NCBI GenBank assembly: GCA_963727915.1
Contig: CAVSID010000002.1
Coordinates: 310,001-374,000, forward strand
DNA: 64,000 nucleotides
Source of the DNA: CAWAND01 sp963727915
GTDB taxonomy: Bacteria; Chloroflexota; Anaerolineae; Anaerolineales; E44-bin32
Direction of reading: 5' to 3'
The translations under genes and the position numbers were made by a program. Below, piece by piece: positions 9,944 to 18,471 of the stretch (the stretch's first letter is position 1; the number at the start of each line of letters is the position of its first letter). The notes under the pieces were generated by a model. That model was not told the DNA's origin. It saw nothing but the letters and a program-made list of their open reading frames with translations, and did not search any database.

Positions 9944-10761
9944 TGGATTTCACAATTGATGAGCTTATGTGTGTTTGTATCGCTCGCCAGGTGGAAGACG
10001 GGGACGTGCTGGCGCAGGGCCTGGCCACACCCTTGGTGGCCGCTGGCTATCTGTTGGCCTGGCGCACGCACGCCCCGAACGCGTACTTCGCCTCAGCTAT
10101 CGGGCAGAGCGTATGCCGCGAGGGGGCGCCTCTGGGGTTGGCGACGGTTGAGAGCCTGTGGCTGGACAGGGCAATGAATGCCTTTGGCTTCGTCTCGGCC
10201 GTGCTGGATCTTCTCCCGACCGTGCAGCCAAAGGAGTTCTTCCGACCTGGGCAGACGGATGCTGAAGGCAACTTCGACAACCTGGCCATCGGCAAAGACT
10301 TGCGGCGCCCCAGGCTTCGCCTTCCCGGTGTGGGGGGCATCCCGGATGTCACCAGCTACGCCCATGGGGTATACCTCTATGTACCTCGCCACTCGCGGGT
10401 CACGTTCGTTTCGCAACTGGCGCGGGTTTCAGGGTTGGGGCACAACGCGGCCAGGAGGGCGGGGGGCGGCGTGCGTTACCTCGTGACCGACCTTGGCCAG
10501 TTTGATTATCCCCAGGGGAAGATGCGCATCTCCAGCCTCCATCCGGGAGTGGACTTCGACCTCGTCCAGCGCCACACCGGCTTCCCGCTTGACCGGCCGG
10601 AGCGACTCCAAGAAACGCCGCCGCCGTCGGCCCACGAGCTGGAAGTGCTGAGACGCGAAGTTGACCCACTGGGTGTGCGGCGGCTCGAGTTCATGAGCGG
10701 GTCCACCAGGCGTGACGCGCTGCGGCATCTGTTGAAGCTGGAAGCGGGCCAACCAGGTTGA
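9943..10761 (+). CDS. CoA-transferase beta subunit family protein
   Basis: The sequence opens MDFTIDELMCVCIARQVEDG and continues DVLAQGLATPLVAAGYLLA, the signature of the beta subunit of family I CoA-transferases such as glutaconate CoA-transferase and IpdB. Further blocks are GGIPDVTSYAHGVYLYVPRH and YLVTDLGQFDYPQGKMRI. It is 272 residues and intact. Partner alpha subunits normally sit immediately upstream, but none is present: the upstream neighbour is the PLP enzyme, with which it shares an overlapping stop/start (GTGATG). A second start, GTG at 9940, is possible. The catalytic partner and substrate remain unknown. Confidence 0.75.
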   Translation: MDFTIDELMCVCIARQVEDGDVLAQGLATPLVAAGYLLAWRTHAPNAYFASAIGQSVCREGAPLGLATVESLWLDRAMNAFGFVSAVLDLLPTVQPKEFFRPGQTDAEGNFDNLAIGKDLRRPRLRLPGVGGIPDVTSYAHGVYLYVPRHSRVTFVSQLARVSGLGHNAARRAGGGVRYLVTDLGQFDYPQGKMRISSLHPGVDFDLVQRHTGFPLDRPERLQETPPPSAHELEVLRREVDPLGVRRLEFMSGSTRRDALRHLLKLEAGQPG

Positions 10762-10812
10762 TCTGCTGCATTCTTCCGATCTGACTGGCTGTCTTGGGGT
10801 GACTGCCGCAGG

Positions 10813-10818
10813 TATACT
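10813..10818 (+). promoter_or_regulatory. -10 hexamer TATACT for leaderless GH3 gene
   Basis: TATACT ends 7 nt before the ATG at 10826, and no Shine-Dalgarno sequence lies between them. No clear -35. Confidence 0.5.
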
Positions 10819-10825
10819 TGGACCC

Positions 10826-13639
10826 ATGAATCGCCTCATTCGATCCCTCGTCCTGGCGGCTGTTCTTGGCTCATTCGTCGCCGTTCCCACACCAGGACTG
10901 GCCGAACAGTCAACGGACACGGCCGAGGCCCTGCTTCAGCAGATGAGCCCAGAAGCACGGATCGGCCAACTCTTCCTGGTGACCTTTCGCGGCAGCCAGG
11001 CCCCGGACGATTCGGACATCGCCAGCCTCATCCGGGACAACCATGTCTCGGGGGTGGTGCTGTCGATGGACAACGACAACTTCGTCGGCGCGCCCGACAC
11101 GGTGTCGTCTCTCCACAGCCTGACTGACCGACTCCAATTGTTGAACGCTGAGGCGGCCAATCCGGCCGACTTCACTCCGGCGCTTTCGTCGGCCGGCGAG
11201 AGCGGCCCGGTCTACGTTCCGCTGTTCATCGGAGTGTCTGATCCACCCAATTCTGTGCCCTTAACGGATGTGATCAGCGGCATGTCGCCTCTGCCCTCCG
11301 AAATGGCGATCGGCGCCACGTGGGACCCCTCCCTGGCTCGTTCGGTCGGGTCGGTGCTCGGCCAGGAGCTGGAGGCGATGGGGATCAATTTGTACGTCGG
11401 CCCGTCGCTCGATGTGCTCGAAGACCCCGGCCTTGGCAGCCCCGGCGACCTCGGCGTTGAGACCTTTGGCGGGGACCCGTACTGGGTCAGCCAGATGGGC
11501 CAGGCCTATATTGAAGGCCTCCACGAGGGTTCCAGTGGGCGGATTGGCGTGATCGCCCAACATTTCCCGGGACACGGAGGGAGTGACCGACCGCTTCAGG
11601 AAGAGGTCGCAACTGTTCGCAAGTCCTTGGACCAATTGATGCAGATAGAACTTCCGCCCTTCTTTTCTGTTACGGGTGGCGATCCCGGCTCAGACGGCTC
11701 CATCGCCGATGGGTTGCTGACCTCGCACATCCGGTATCAGGGCTTTCAGGGCAACATAAGGGCAACGACGCGCCCGATCAGCCTCGACCCCGAGGCTTTC
11801 GCCCAGTTGATGTCGCTCGACCCGCTCAAGGCCTGGCGGGCGGGCGGCGGCTTGACGATGAGCGACTCCCTGGGGTCACGCGCCATCCGTCGGTTCCGCG
11901 ACCCAACCGAGCGCACCTTTCCGGCACATCTCGTGGCGAGGGATGCTTTGGTGGCGGGCAATGACCTGCTTTACCTATCCAACTTCCGTGATCCGACAGA
12001 TCCAGATGAGTTGACCACCATCAAGGCGACGTTGGCATTCTTCTCTCAGAAATACCAGGAGGATAAGGTCTTTGCACAGCGGGTGGACGAGGCCGTTCTG
12101 CGGATCCTGCGAGCCAAGCTTCGGCTGTACGGTGGCACTTTCAATCTTGACACGGTGCTGCCAAACCCCGGGGAACTTGGGGCCGTTGGACAGAACCGTG
12201 ATGTCTCGTTCACCGTGGCGCGGGACTCTGCGACTTTGATCAGTCCTGGGCCAAACCAAATCGAGGACCGCGTGGGCGGGCCGCCTCAGCTTGGGCAGAG
12301 GATTGTCTTCTTCACAGATGTCAGGCTGGTACAGTCCTGCTCGACCTGCCCAGCCACCCCGTTGATGGCCACGGCCGCACTGGAGAACCGAGTCTTGAGC
12401 CTGTATGGCCCGGGCGCGGCTGGACAAGTTGGCAATTGGAATATCGAGTCGTACACGATGGCTGATCTGGCGTCTTACCTGGGCAACTCCCCGTCGAAAC
12501 CGTCTCCTGTTCCCATCGTCCCGGCGGAGACAGTCGATGAATCCTTGAGGGCGGCTGATTGGGTCGTGTTTTCGGTCTTGGACTCAAATGATTCGGTGTA
12601 CGGCGCCGATGCCTTGAAGCAACTCCTGGAGGCGCGCCCCGACCTGACGCGCTCCAAACGCGTGGTGGTCTTCTCCTTCGACATCCCGTACGGCCTCGAT
12701 GCCACAAATGTCAGCAAGGTGGACTTGTACTACGGGTTGTATTCCCCCTTGCCGAGCTTTGTGGACGTCGCGGCGCGGCTGCTGTTTCAGGAGGTGAGTG
12801 CCCCTGGAACACTTCCTGTCAGTGTCACGGGCATAGGTTACGATCTGATCAACGCACTCAAACCCGATCCGAACCAGACCATTGGCTTGACCATCAAGGG
12901 CGAGAGCGGCGAGAACGGCTCCACACCTACGCCAACGGGATTTCTGCAAGGGAATCTCGTGGCACTGCAAACAGGCCCCATCCTGGACGTCAACGGCCAT
13001 CCCGTGCCGGATGAGACGCCGGTCGAGTTCATCCTTTCCTACCAGGGGGAAAACCTGTCTCAGACGGTAGAGGCTGAAACGACGGATGGCATTGCCGAAA
13101 CGACCTTCCGGCTCGACCGTCTGGGCCTCCTAACCGTTCAGGCGAGAAGCGATCCTGCTTTGCGCTCGAGCGTGCTCCAACTCAATGTTCAAGAAGGCGT
13201 GGCTGCTTTCCCAACGGTCATCGCACCCACGCCGCTGCCCACCAACACGCTTCCGCCCACCGACACTCCCGGTCCGGCGACGGCAACGCCGTCCGACAAC
13301 GAGCCGGGTGCAGCCGGTCCGGTTTCATCGGGCGGCATGGGGTTGATGGTCTTCTTGGGTGGCTTGCTGGGCGCATTGGTGGCGGGTGCTGTTGGATATG
13401 CCGCGGCGGCCGTGGTCAACCTAGGGGCGAGCCGGATTCGTGGCGGATTGATGGCGGCGGTAGGTGCGCTGGTCGGCTACAACTACCTGGCGCTTGGACT
13501 GCCAGGCTCGGGATCCATCTTGGATGGGCTGGGGAGCTTTGGGGGGCTGTTGGCGGCGATGGTGGGCGGGCTACTTGCGCTGGCTGCGGTTTGGGCCTGG
13601 GCGCGGTTCGCGCCGTGGCGGTTAGCGGAAAGAGGCTAA
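10826..13639 (+). CDS. Glycoside hydrolase family 3 (beta-N-acetylhexosaminidase-like), secreted and membrane-anchored
   Basis: A 937-residue protein with an N-terminal signal peptide (MNRLIRSLVLAAVLGSFVAV). The GH3 catalytic barrel (about residues 35-440) has EARIGQLFLVTFRG, the substrate-binding QHFPGHGGSDRP, and GGLTMSDSL where the aspartate is the usual nucleophile. A C-terminal GH3 domain follows, then an Ig-like segment (about 690-790) and a Pro/Thr-rich linker (PTPLPTNTLPPTDTP). Three glycine/alanine-rich hydrophobic helices end the chain and probably anchor it in the membrane. Likely role: cutting N-acetylglucosamine from cell wall or environmental glycans. The 3' end overlaps the convergent kinase by 18 bases. 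Confidence 0.85.
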   Translation: MNRLIRSLVLAAVLGSFVAVPTPGLAEQSTDTAEALLQQMSPEARIGQLFLVTFRGSQAPDDSDIASLIRDNHVSGVVLSMDNDNFVGAPDTVSSLHSLTDRLQLLNAEAANPADFTPALSSAGESGPVYVPLFIGVSDPPNSVPLTDVISGMSPLPSEMAIGATWDPSLARSVGSVLGQELEAMGINLYVGPSLDVLEDPGLGSPGDLGVETFGGDPYWVSQMGQAYIEGLHEGSSGRIGVIAQHFPGHGGSDRPLQEEVATVRKSLDQLMQIELPPFFSVTGGDPGSDGSIADGLLTSHIRYQGFQGNIRATTRPISLDPEAFAQLMSLDPLKAWRAGGGLTMSDSLGSRAIRRFRDPTERTFPAHLVARDALVAGNDLLYLSNFRDPTDPDELTTIKATLAFFSQKYQEDKVFAQRVDEAVLRILRAKLRLYGGTFNLDTVLPNPGELGAVGQNRDVSFTVARDSATLISPGPNQIEDRVGGPPQLGQRIVFFTDVRLVQSCSTCPATPLMATAALENRVLSLYGPGAAGQVGNWNIESYTMADLASYLGNSPSKPSPVPIVPAETVDESLRAADWVVFSVLDSNDSVYGADALKQLLEARPDLTRSKRVVVFSFDIPYGLDATNVSKVDLYYGLYSPLPSFVDVAARLLFQEVSAPGTLPVSVTGIGYDLINALKPDPNQTIGLTIKGESGENGSTPTPTGFLQGNLVALQTGPILDVNGHPVPDETPVEFILSYQGENLSQTVEAETTDGIAETTFRLDRLGLLTVQARSDPALRSSVLQLNVQEGVAAFPTVIAPTPLPTNTLPPTDTPGPATATPSDNEPGAAGPVSSGGMGLMVFLGGLLGALVAGAVGYAAAAVVNLGASRIRGGLMAAVGALVGYNYLALGLPGSGSILDGLGSFGGLLAAMVGGLLALAAVWAWARFAPWRLAERG

Positions 13640-14596
13640 TGCGGCGACGACCACCAGGACCCCGATAACGAATGCCAACCTGCGGTCCCACTCGGTTGGG
13701 AGCCACCGGCCCATTTCAGTCAGAGCCTGGGACGTGGTATGGGGTGAGCTGTGCCCCAACCCTTCGATGAGCGCTTCCCTGAATGCGTCAATGTCTTGGG
13801 GCCGGTCGTCCGGATGGAGCGCCATGGCCCACAGGATAGCTTCCTCGGCCGGGACAGACAGGTCCTGGTTGAGCTTTCTCGGGGGCACCAAGGCATCGGG
13901 TTTGAGAAAGCGGTGCTTGGCCTCAAGAGGCGGCGTGTTGGTAACGATGTGGTACAGGGTGGCGCCGAACGCGTAGATATCGCTACGGGCATCCGTGTGG
14001 CCCGTGTCCCCTCCGTACTGCTCTAATGGTGTGTAGAGCGCCGTCCCTCGGCCCTGGATGACGGTGACGGTCACCTCGTCGGGCACCATCTGTTTGACCA
14101 GGCCAAAATCCACCAGTTTGATCAGGCCGCTGGGTGTGACCTTGAGGTTGCTGGGCTTGATATCTCTGTGGACCACGGGAGGGTCCTGGCGGTGCATATA
14201 AGCCAGCGCGTCCGCCAGCTGATCCGCCCAGGTGAACACGTCCTCCAGGGGAAGATTGTCGCCCTTTCGGCGCGCCGTATCCATCAAAGTCTTCAGGTCA
14301 TCGCCGGGAACGTAGTCCATCACCAGGTAATCGCGGTCGCCTTCGGAAAAGAAGTCCGACACCTTGGGCAAGTTGGGGTGGTCGAGGCGGGCCAAGACAG
14401 AAGCTTCCCGGTAGAACTGATCCCTGGATTGCTGGCGCAAGGCTTCGCTGAGATCCGGATCTTGTCGGACCTCTTTGATGGCGCAGATACGCCCCGGCAG
14501 CCGATTGTCCTCTGCCAGGTAAATTGAACCCATTCCGCCGCGCCCGATAATCTCACGAATCGCATAGCGCTCGCGCAGGACGTGGCCCGTCTGCAT
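13622..14596 (-). CDS. Serine/threonine protein kinase with C-terminal membrane helix
   Basis: The chosen ATG at 14596 begins MQTGHVLRERYAIREIIGRG; a GTG at 14608 is an alternative. A full Hanks-type kinase domain follows: glycine loop GRGGMGSIYLAED, catalytic lysine in CAIKEV, DYLVMDY hinge, VHRDIKPSNLKV catalytic loop, VDFGLVK (DFG) and ARSDIYAFGATLYH. The roughly 50 residues after the kinase domain end in a single helix, LAFVIGVLVVVAALASF. There is no extracellular sensor. The divergent neighbour encodes an FHA domain, which reads phosphothreonine, so the two probably work together. Confidence 0.88.
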   Translation of the reverse strand: MQTGHVLRERYAIREIIGRGGMGSIYLAEDNRLPGRICAIKEVRQDPDLSEALRQQSRDQFYREASVLARLDHPNLPKVSDFFSEGDRDYLVMDYVPGDDLKTLMDTARRKGDNLPLEDVFTWADQLADALAYMHRQDPPVVHRDIKPSNLKVTPSGLIKLVDFGLVKQMVPDEVTVTVIQGRGTALYTPLEQYGGDTGHTDARSDIYAFGATLYHIVTNTPPLEAKHRFLKPDALVPPRKLNQDLSVPAEEAILWAMALHPDDRPQDIDAFREALIEGLGHSSPHTTSQALTEMGRWLPTEWDRRLAFVIGVLVVVAALASFR

Positions 14597-14727
14597 CGGT
14601 TCGTGCACCGGTCGGCCTCGCTGCTCTCGATTGGTGTTCAGTTTCAGTGCGGGGAACGGGCGAAATCGCAGCTTGCTTGCGTCTGTCCCCCAAGTGCGCC
14701 CCGAAGGGCGCCGGCGTTGAGTTGGAT

Positions 14728-14733
14728 TATACT
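14728..14733 (+). promoter_or_regulatory. -10 hexamer TATACT for leaderless FHA regulator gene
   Basis: TATACT ends 8 nt before the ATG at 14742. No Shine-Dalgarno lies in that gap. Confidence 0.45.
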
Positions 14734-14741
14734 CTGGGTTG

Positions 14742-15437
14742 ATGTATTCCGAGCACAACAAGGCAGGCGGTATGTCGGCGGAGCGTCTCGACGAGGCGCC
14801 GGTTCTCATCAGCCAGACTGGGGAATTCGAGGGGCGAAGGTGGCCGCTTGATCGAGACGTGTTCATCATCGGCCGGGCGCCTGAATGCGACGTGGTGGTT
14901 CCCGACCGCCAGGTTTCCAGACACCATGCACGTCTGATGCGCACCTCCAGGGGATATGTTGTCGAGGATCTTGGGAGCAAGAACGGAACCCACTTGAACG
15001 GAGTTGAGATCGAAAGTCCGGTGGCGCTGCAAGATGGCGACGTGATCCAAGTGGCGCTGGCAATCAGCCTCATGTTCGTCGGGACCGAAGCCACGCTGCC
15101 GTTGTCGCTTGACGAGGCATCCCACCTCGGCCTTGGTCGGCTTCGCATGGACCCGGATGCCCATCGGGCATGGATCAACGAGATCGAGATTGAACCCCCG
15201 CTCTCGCCAGCCCAATACGCCTTGCTGGCGCTGCTTTATGAAAGCTCCGGGCGGGTTGTATCGAGGGCGGAAGTTGTCGACAGTGTGTGGTCCGAATCGG
15301 ATGAGGCCGGTGTTTCAGAACAGGCGATCGACGCGTTGGTTCGCCGGCTAAGGGATCGTCTCGGCGAGGTCGACCCGCAGCACGACTACGTCGTCACAGT
15401 TCGGGGACACGGCTTTCGTCTCGACAATCCGGTTTGA
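14742..15437 (+). CDS. FHA domain - winged-helix (OmpR-type) transcription regulator
   Basis: Residues of about 20-110 form a forkhead-associated domain with its hallmark residues: FIIGRAPECDVVVPD, SRHHARL and VEDLGSKNGTHLNG. Residues of about 130-230 form a Trans_reg_C winged helix (LSPAQYALLALLYESSGRVVSRAEV ... IDALVRRLRDRLGE ... VTVRGHGFRL). The FHA part should bind phosphothreonine and the winged helix DNA. The same two domain types occur in mycobacterial EmbR, but in the opposite order. It is divergent from the Ser/Thr kinase gene 145 bases away, the likely source of the phosphorylation signal. The frame is intact. Confidence 0.88.
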   Translation: MYSEHNKAGGMSAERLDEAPVLISQTGEFEGRRWPLDRDVFIIGRAPECDVVVPDRQVSRHHARLMRTSRGYVVEDLGSKNGTHLNGVEIESPVALQDGDVIQVALAISLMFVGTEATLPLSLDEASHLGLGRLRMDPDAHRAWINEIEIEPPLSPAQYALLALLYESSGRVVSRAEVVDSVWSESDEAGVSEQAIDALVRRLRDRLGEVDPQHDYVVTVRGHGFRLDNPV

Positions 15438-15465
15438 TGGGCCAGTACGCCCGATGTAGGCTGTG

Positions 15466-15500
15466 TAATCAAAAGCGCCCCTAGGGGGCGCCTTTGATTA
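15466..15500. terminator. Bidirectional terminator between FHA gene and ssrA
   Basis: Arms TAATCAAAAGCGCCCC and GGGGCGCCTTTGATTA pair around a short loop with one mismatch. On the minus strand it begins 3 bases after the 3' end of tmRNA; on the plus strand it follows the FHA gene. Confidence 0.75.
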
Positions 15501-15502
15501 GG

Positions 15503-15895
15503 TGGAGATGGCGGGATTCGAACCCGCGTCCGAAAGTTTCAACCTGCGAACGCCTACAAGCTTAGTCAGCCAATTTAGTTCTCGCTCGTCAGCCCCCGGC
15601 CGACAGGGTGTCCGACAAGCCAGCCACATCGCGACCGAGGTCGCCTTAGGCCCGGGTCATGGCTCCCCGAGCTGCACCTCGACATTCTGTCGTCTGTCCC
15701 TCACCGGCCGAGGTTCGGCTCAGGCAGACGGGTCCGTGAGGACCTGGGCTCAGCTGCCCGTCAGCCTAGGCTGCGAGCGGCATTGCCGCGTAGTCAGTGC
15801 GATTGGCACTTTTGGTTGTGCGCTGATTTCTCGAGCTCGGCGCCTCTCGGCTTGCAGTTCGCGGTCTGCCACTCCCGTCGAAACCGTTCATCCCC
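15503..15895 (-). ncRNA. ssrA: Transfer-messenger RNA (tmRNA)
   Basis: The 3' part contains the T-arm GGGTTCGAATCCC and acceptor strand CATCTCC, which pairs with the 5' strand GGGGATG at 15895-15889 (one G-U pair). The 5' region has GGTTTCGACGGG, typical of tmRNA. The tag frame at 15807-15766 encodes ANRTDYAAMPLAA followed by TAG; like other tags it begins with Ala-Asn and ends in Leu-Ala-Ala for proteolysis. The 3' CCA is not fully encoded (A then CCT). The smpB gene lies upstream on the same strand, and a terminator follows. Length 393 nt. Confidence 0.93.
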
Positions 15896-15906
15896 TCGGA
15901 GAAATG

Positions 15907-15912
15907 AGTATA
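15907..15912 (-). promoter_or_regulatory. -10 hexamer TATACT for ssrA
   Basis: Read on the minus strand, TATACT ends 11 nt before the mature 5' end of tmRNA. No convincing -35 at 16-18 nt. Confidence 0.45.
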
Positions 15913-16020
15913 CCACGTCCCGGCCAAACAGACGCGGGATTTGCGCATAGCCACGAAAGGGTTCCATATCCACCTTACATTTCAGCCGAAATGCCTAAGA
16001 GGCTACGCGAATTCGGCAGG

Positions 16021-16491
16021 TTAGCGGCGTCCCCGGTTGGCGAGTGCGCGGTCAACCTCGCGCTGGGCGTCGCGCTTGGCGATCTCACGTCGTTTGTCCC
16101 ATTGGCGCTTGCCCTTGGCCAGGGCGATCTCCACTTTGGCGAGGCCGTGGGTCAGGTACATTTTCGTTGGAACGATGGTGTAACCGCGTTCGTTGATCTT
16201 CGCTTCAAGCTTTGTGATTTCCTTGCGGTTCAGGAGAAGCTTTCGGGTGCGGGTTGGTTCGTGGTTCATGGTGCTGGCCGGGTCATAGGGTGCGATGTGC
16301 GCCCCTACGAGCCACACCTCGCCCTGGTCAACGGTTACATATGCCTGCCTGAGACTCACCTGCCCGGCTCGTACCGACTTGATCTCTGAACCGCGGAGGG
16401 CGATTCCCGCCTCGAACCTATCCTCGAGGAAGAAGTCGTGGGTCGCTTTGCGATTGGTTGAGACGATCTTCACGTCTTCCGTCATGTTCAA
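16021..16491 (-). CDS. smpB: SsrA-binding protein SmpB
   Basis: A 156-residue, intact SmpB. It has STNRKATHDFFLEDRFEAGI, LRGSEIKSVRAGQVSLRQAY, HIAPYD, RTRKLLLNRKEI and the basic tail KGKRQWDKRREIAKRDAQRE that enters the ribosome decoding centre. SmpB carries tmRNA to stalled ribosomes. It lies 125 bases upstream of ssrA on the same strand, so the two trans-translation parts may be co-expressed. The start may be the ATG at 16491 or the one at 16485. Confidence 0.95.
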   Translation of the reverse strand: MNMTEDVKIVSTNRKATHDFFLEDRFEAGIALRGSEIKSVRAGQVSLRQAYVTVDQGEVWLVGAHIAPYDPASTMNHEPTRTRKLLLNRKEITKLEAKINERGYTIVPTKMYLTHGLAKVEIALAKGKRQWDKRREIAKRDAQREVDRALANRGRR

Positions 16492-16587
16492 ATCTCAAGG
16501 CATGTGTGCTGACTGCAAGTGGGGCGCATCACCCGAGCGCCGTGATTGTAGCATGGTGGAATGCCGAGCGGTGGGCTTGGGAGGGGC

Positions 16588-16593
16588 TATAAT
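16588..16593 (+). promoter_or_regulatory. -10 hexamer TATAAT
   Basis: A perfect TATAAT 29 nt before the GTG start of the 141-residue hypothetical gene. Confidence 0.5.
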
Positions 16594-16622
16594 TGGGTCT
16601 TTGTGGTCAGCAGGAGGCACTT

Positions 16623-17048
16623 GTGTCACGTGTGGTTAATCCGGAATCAGGTGCACGGCGCCGGGCGAAACTGATCAAACAGATGGCGCTGGCTCTGAGG
16701 CATGCGGCCGCAGGTGAAGCGGAGGAGTCCACCCAGCGAGACGTGTTTGCGTTCCTGTCTCTTAGCCTGAGGGAAGTCTGCGATTCAGTCGATGAGACCG
16801 TGGCTGCCTGGGAGAAGCGAGACTACTGGGTGAAAGCCGATCGGTTCCGGGTCGAGTGGTTGTGGGCCGAGCAAACACATCGTCAGCTCACTGCTTGCTT
16901 GGAGCGGGGGGACCTATCTGGTTGCACGGAGGCGGCAGCGAAGCTGGCCGCTCATGTGAACGGAGCGAAGCTACCCAAGAAGTCAGCATCAGAGCGCCCT
17001 TGGTCTGGCGCGTGGGCGGCCTGGTCCGATTCGGCTGCTGAAGGTTGA
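16623..17048 (+). CDS. Conserved-looking hypothetical helical protein
   Basis: The GTG start at 16623 follows AGGAGG at good spacing, and a TATAAT promoter lies just upstream. The 141-residue product is alpha-helical, with basic (ARRRAKLIKQM) and then mixed-charge amphipathic segments (VAAWEKRDYWVKADRFRVEW) and no membrane helix. No family was recognised. It precedes an HD-GYP regulator but is separated from it by 110 bases containing a CTCCCC/GGGGAG hairpin (about 17051-17075). Confidence 0.65.
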   Translation: MSRVVNPESGARRRAKLIKQMALALRHAAAGEAEESTQRDVFAFLSLSLREVCDSVDETVAAWEKRDYWVKADRFRVEWLWAEQTHRQLTACLERGDLSGCTEAAAKLAAHVNGAKLPKKSASERPWSGAWAAWSDSAAEG

Positions 17049-17158
17049 CTGGCTCCCCGGAGCGGGGACGGGGAGCGCAAATCGGTCATAAGTACGGTTG
17101 CATCGGGAGCGACTGGCGAGCATAATTAGGGGCACTTGCGCCCGATTCGCTCTTGAGG

Positions 17159-18223
17159 ATGGATGTGACGTTACCCGATATCAGAGAGCACCAGAGTCAG
17201 GTCTCCCTGCTGGTCGTCGAAGACGATCCGGCGATGCTTGTCGCCTTGCGGGATATCCTCGAAGGAGCCGGCTACAAAGTGAGTACGGCTGCCAACGGGG
17301 AGGCGGCCCTCGACGTATTAGGCAGCGAAGAGCCTTCCCTGATCTTGTCCGACATCTCAATGCCGGTCATGGATGGGATCGAGCTGTTCAACAAGGTGCG
17401 CAAGAGGCCAAATGGCACAGCCATTCCCTTCATCTTCCTGACTGCCAGGGGGACGCGGGAGGACATCTTCGCCGGAAAGTCCCTCGGCGCCGATGACTAC
17501 ATTACCAAGCCCGTCACCAGCCAAGAGCTTCTGGCTGCTGTTCAAGCTCGCCTGAATCGCACCGACGAATTGATGTTGGCCCAGCTAAAGGCCGCCTACA
17601 AGGCGAGCCTTCTGGCCCTGGCCAACGCAATTGAGGCTCGCGATCACTACACTCGTGATCACGTTGAACGGGTAAGTTCATACGCCCAGGCGCTTGCCGA
17701 GCAGCTGGGCTGGGACCCAAACCGGATCGCCGCGCTCGAGTTCGGCGCCATCCTGCACGACATCGGTAAGATAGCTGTTCGCGAGGCGATCCTGTGTAAG
17801 ACAGGACCGCTCAAGCGGGATGAGTGGAGGGAGATGCGTGAACACCCACAGGTCGGCGCACGGATGATCGAGGGCATCCCCTACCTGGCGTCGGCGATCC
17901 CGGTGGTCATGTATCACCACGAGCGCTGGGACGGCAGCGGCTACCCCGACGGATTAGAGGGGAATGCCATCCCGCTAGAAGCCCGCCTTCTGGCGGTCGT
18001 CGACACATTTGATGCTATGACATCGGATCGCCCTTATCGCCAAGCGCTTCCTGCCTTGGTCGCCTATGAGACGATTTTGTCCGAAGCGGGCAGGCTTTTC
18101 GACCCCGACATGGTAGCAGCCTTCCGGGACTGCTGGGAGTTGGGAACGCTCGAGGCCCTGATTACGGATACGCAACCCTCAAGTAACGGCGACGATCACA
18201 TCCAGTCCGACGCATCGTCTTGA
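17159..18223 (+). CDS. Response regulator with HD-GYP phosphodiesterase output
   Basis: Residues 15-135 are a receiver domain (LLVVEDDPAM, phospho-acceptor Asp in ILSDISMPVMDG, FLTARG, DDYITKPV). Residues of about 150-345 are an HD-GYP domain with HDIGK, HPQVGARMIEG, HHERWDGSGYPDGL and DTFDAMTSDRPYRQA, keeping the metal ligands and the GYP triad. It should hydrolyse cyclic di-GMP on phosphorylation. 354 residues, intact. No partner kinase is adjacent. Confidence 0.9.
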   Translation: MDVTLPDIREHQSQVSLLVVEDDPAMLVALRDILEGAGYKVSTAANGEAALDVLGSEEPSLILSDISMPVMDGIELFNKVRKRPNGTAIPFIFLTARGTREDIFAGKSLGADDYITKPVTSQELLAAVQARLNRTDELMLAQLKAAYKASLLALANAIEARDHYTRDHVERVSSYAQALAEQLGWDPNRIAALEFGAILHDIGKIAVREAILCKTGPLKRDEWREMREHPQVGARMIEGIPYLASAIPVVMYHHERWDGSGYPDGLEGNAIPLEARLLAVVDTFDAMTSDRPYRQALPALVAYETILSEAGRLFDPDMVAAFRDCWELGTLEALITDTQPSSNGDDHIQSDASS

Positions 18224-18471
18224 ACTCCGCCCCTAGGCCTCGGAAGCTGGATTGGCTCCTTTCCGGCGTGAGACGGGCCACGTGGCAGTAACTGCCATTC
18301 CCGTGCAAGCGTCCACGAGCACTGCGGATACAACAGCCCAGGAATCCCCATGCGCATAGCCACATCCTGCAGCACATCGACACATTCTCCTCCCTTCTCC
18401 AAGTTAGAGCAAAGGCTACGCGCATGCATTCGGTCGGCACGCCGGGCACAGGGTTGGCCAGGAGAGAGAAC
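18224..18471. other. Gene-free stretch before the dehydrogenase gene
   Basis: I see no convincing gene, RNA or hairpin in these 248 bases. Short minus-strand frames here have no recognisable product. Confidence 0.4.

Noticed and set aside
15800..15820. TGGCAC followed by TTGTG as a sigma-54 promoter
   Set aside because: Spacing is one base too long and the GC of the -12 element is missing; it lies inside tmRNA.
15502..16389. A 295-codon open frame antisense to ssrA and smpB
   Set aside because: It overlaps a well-supported tmRNA and SmpB on the other strand and has no family-like sequence.
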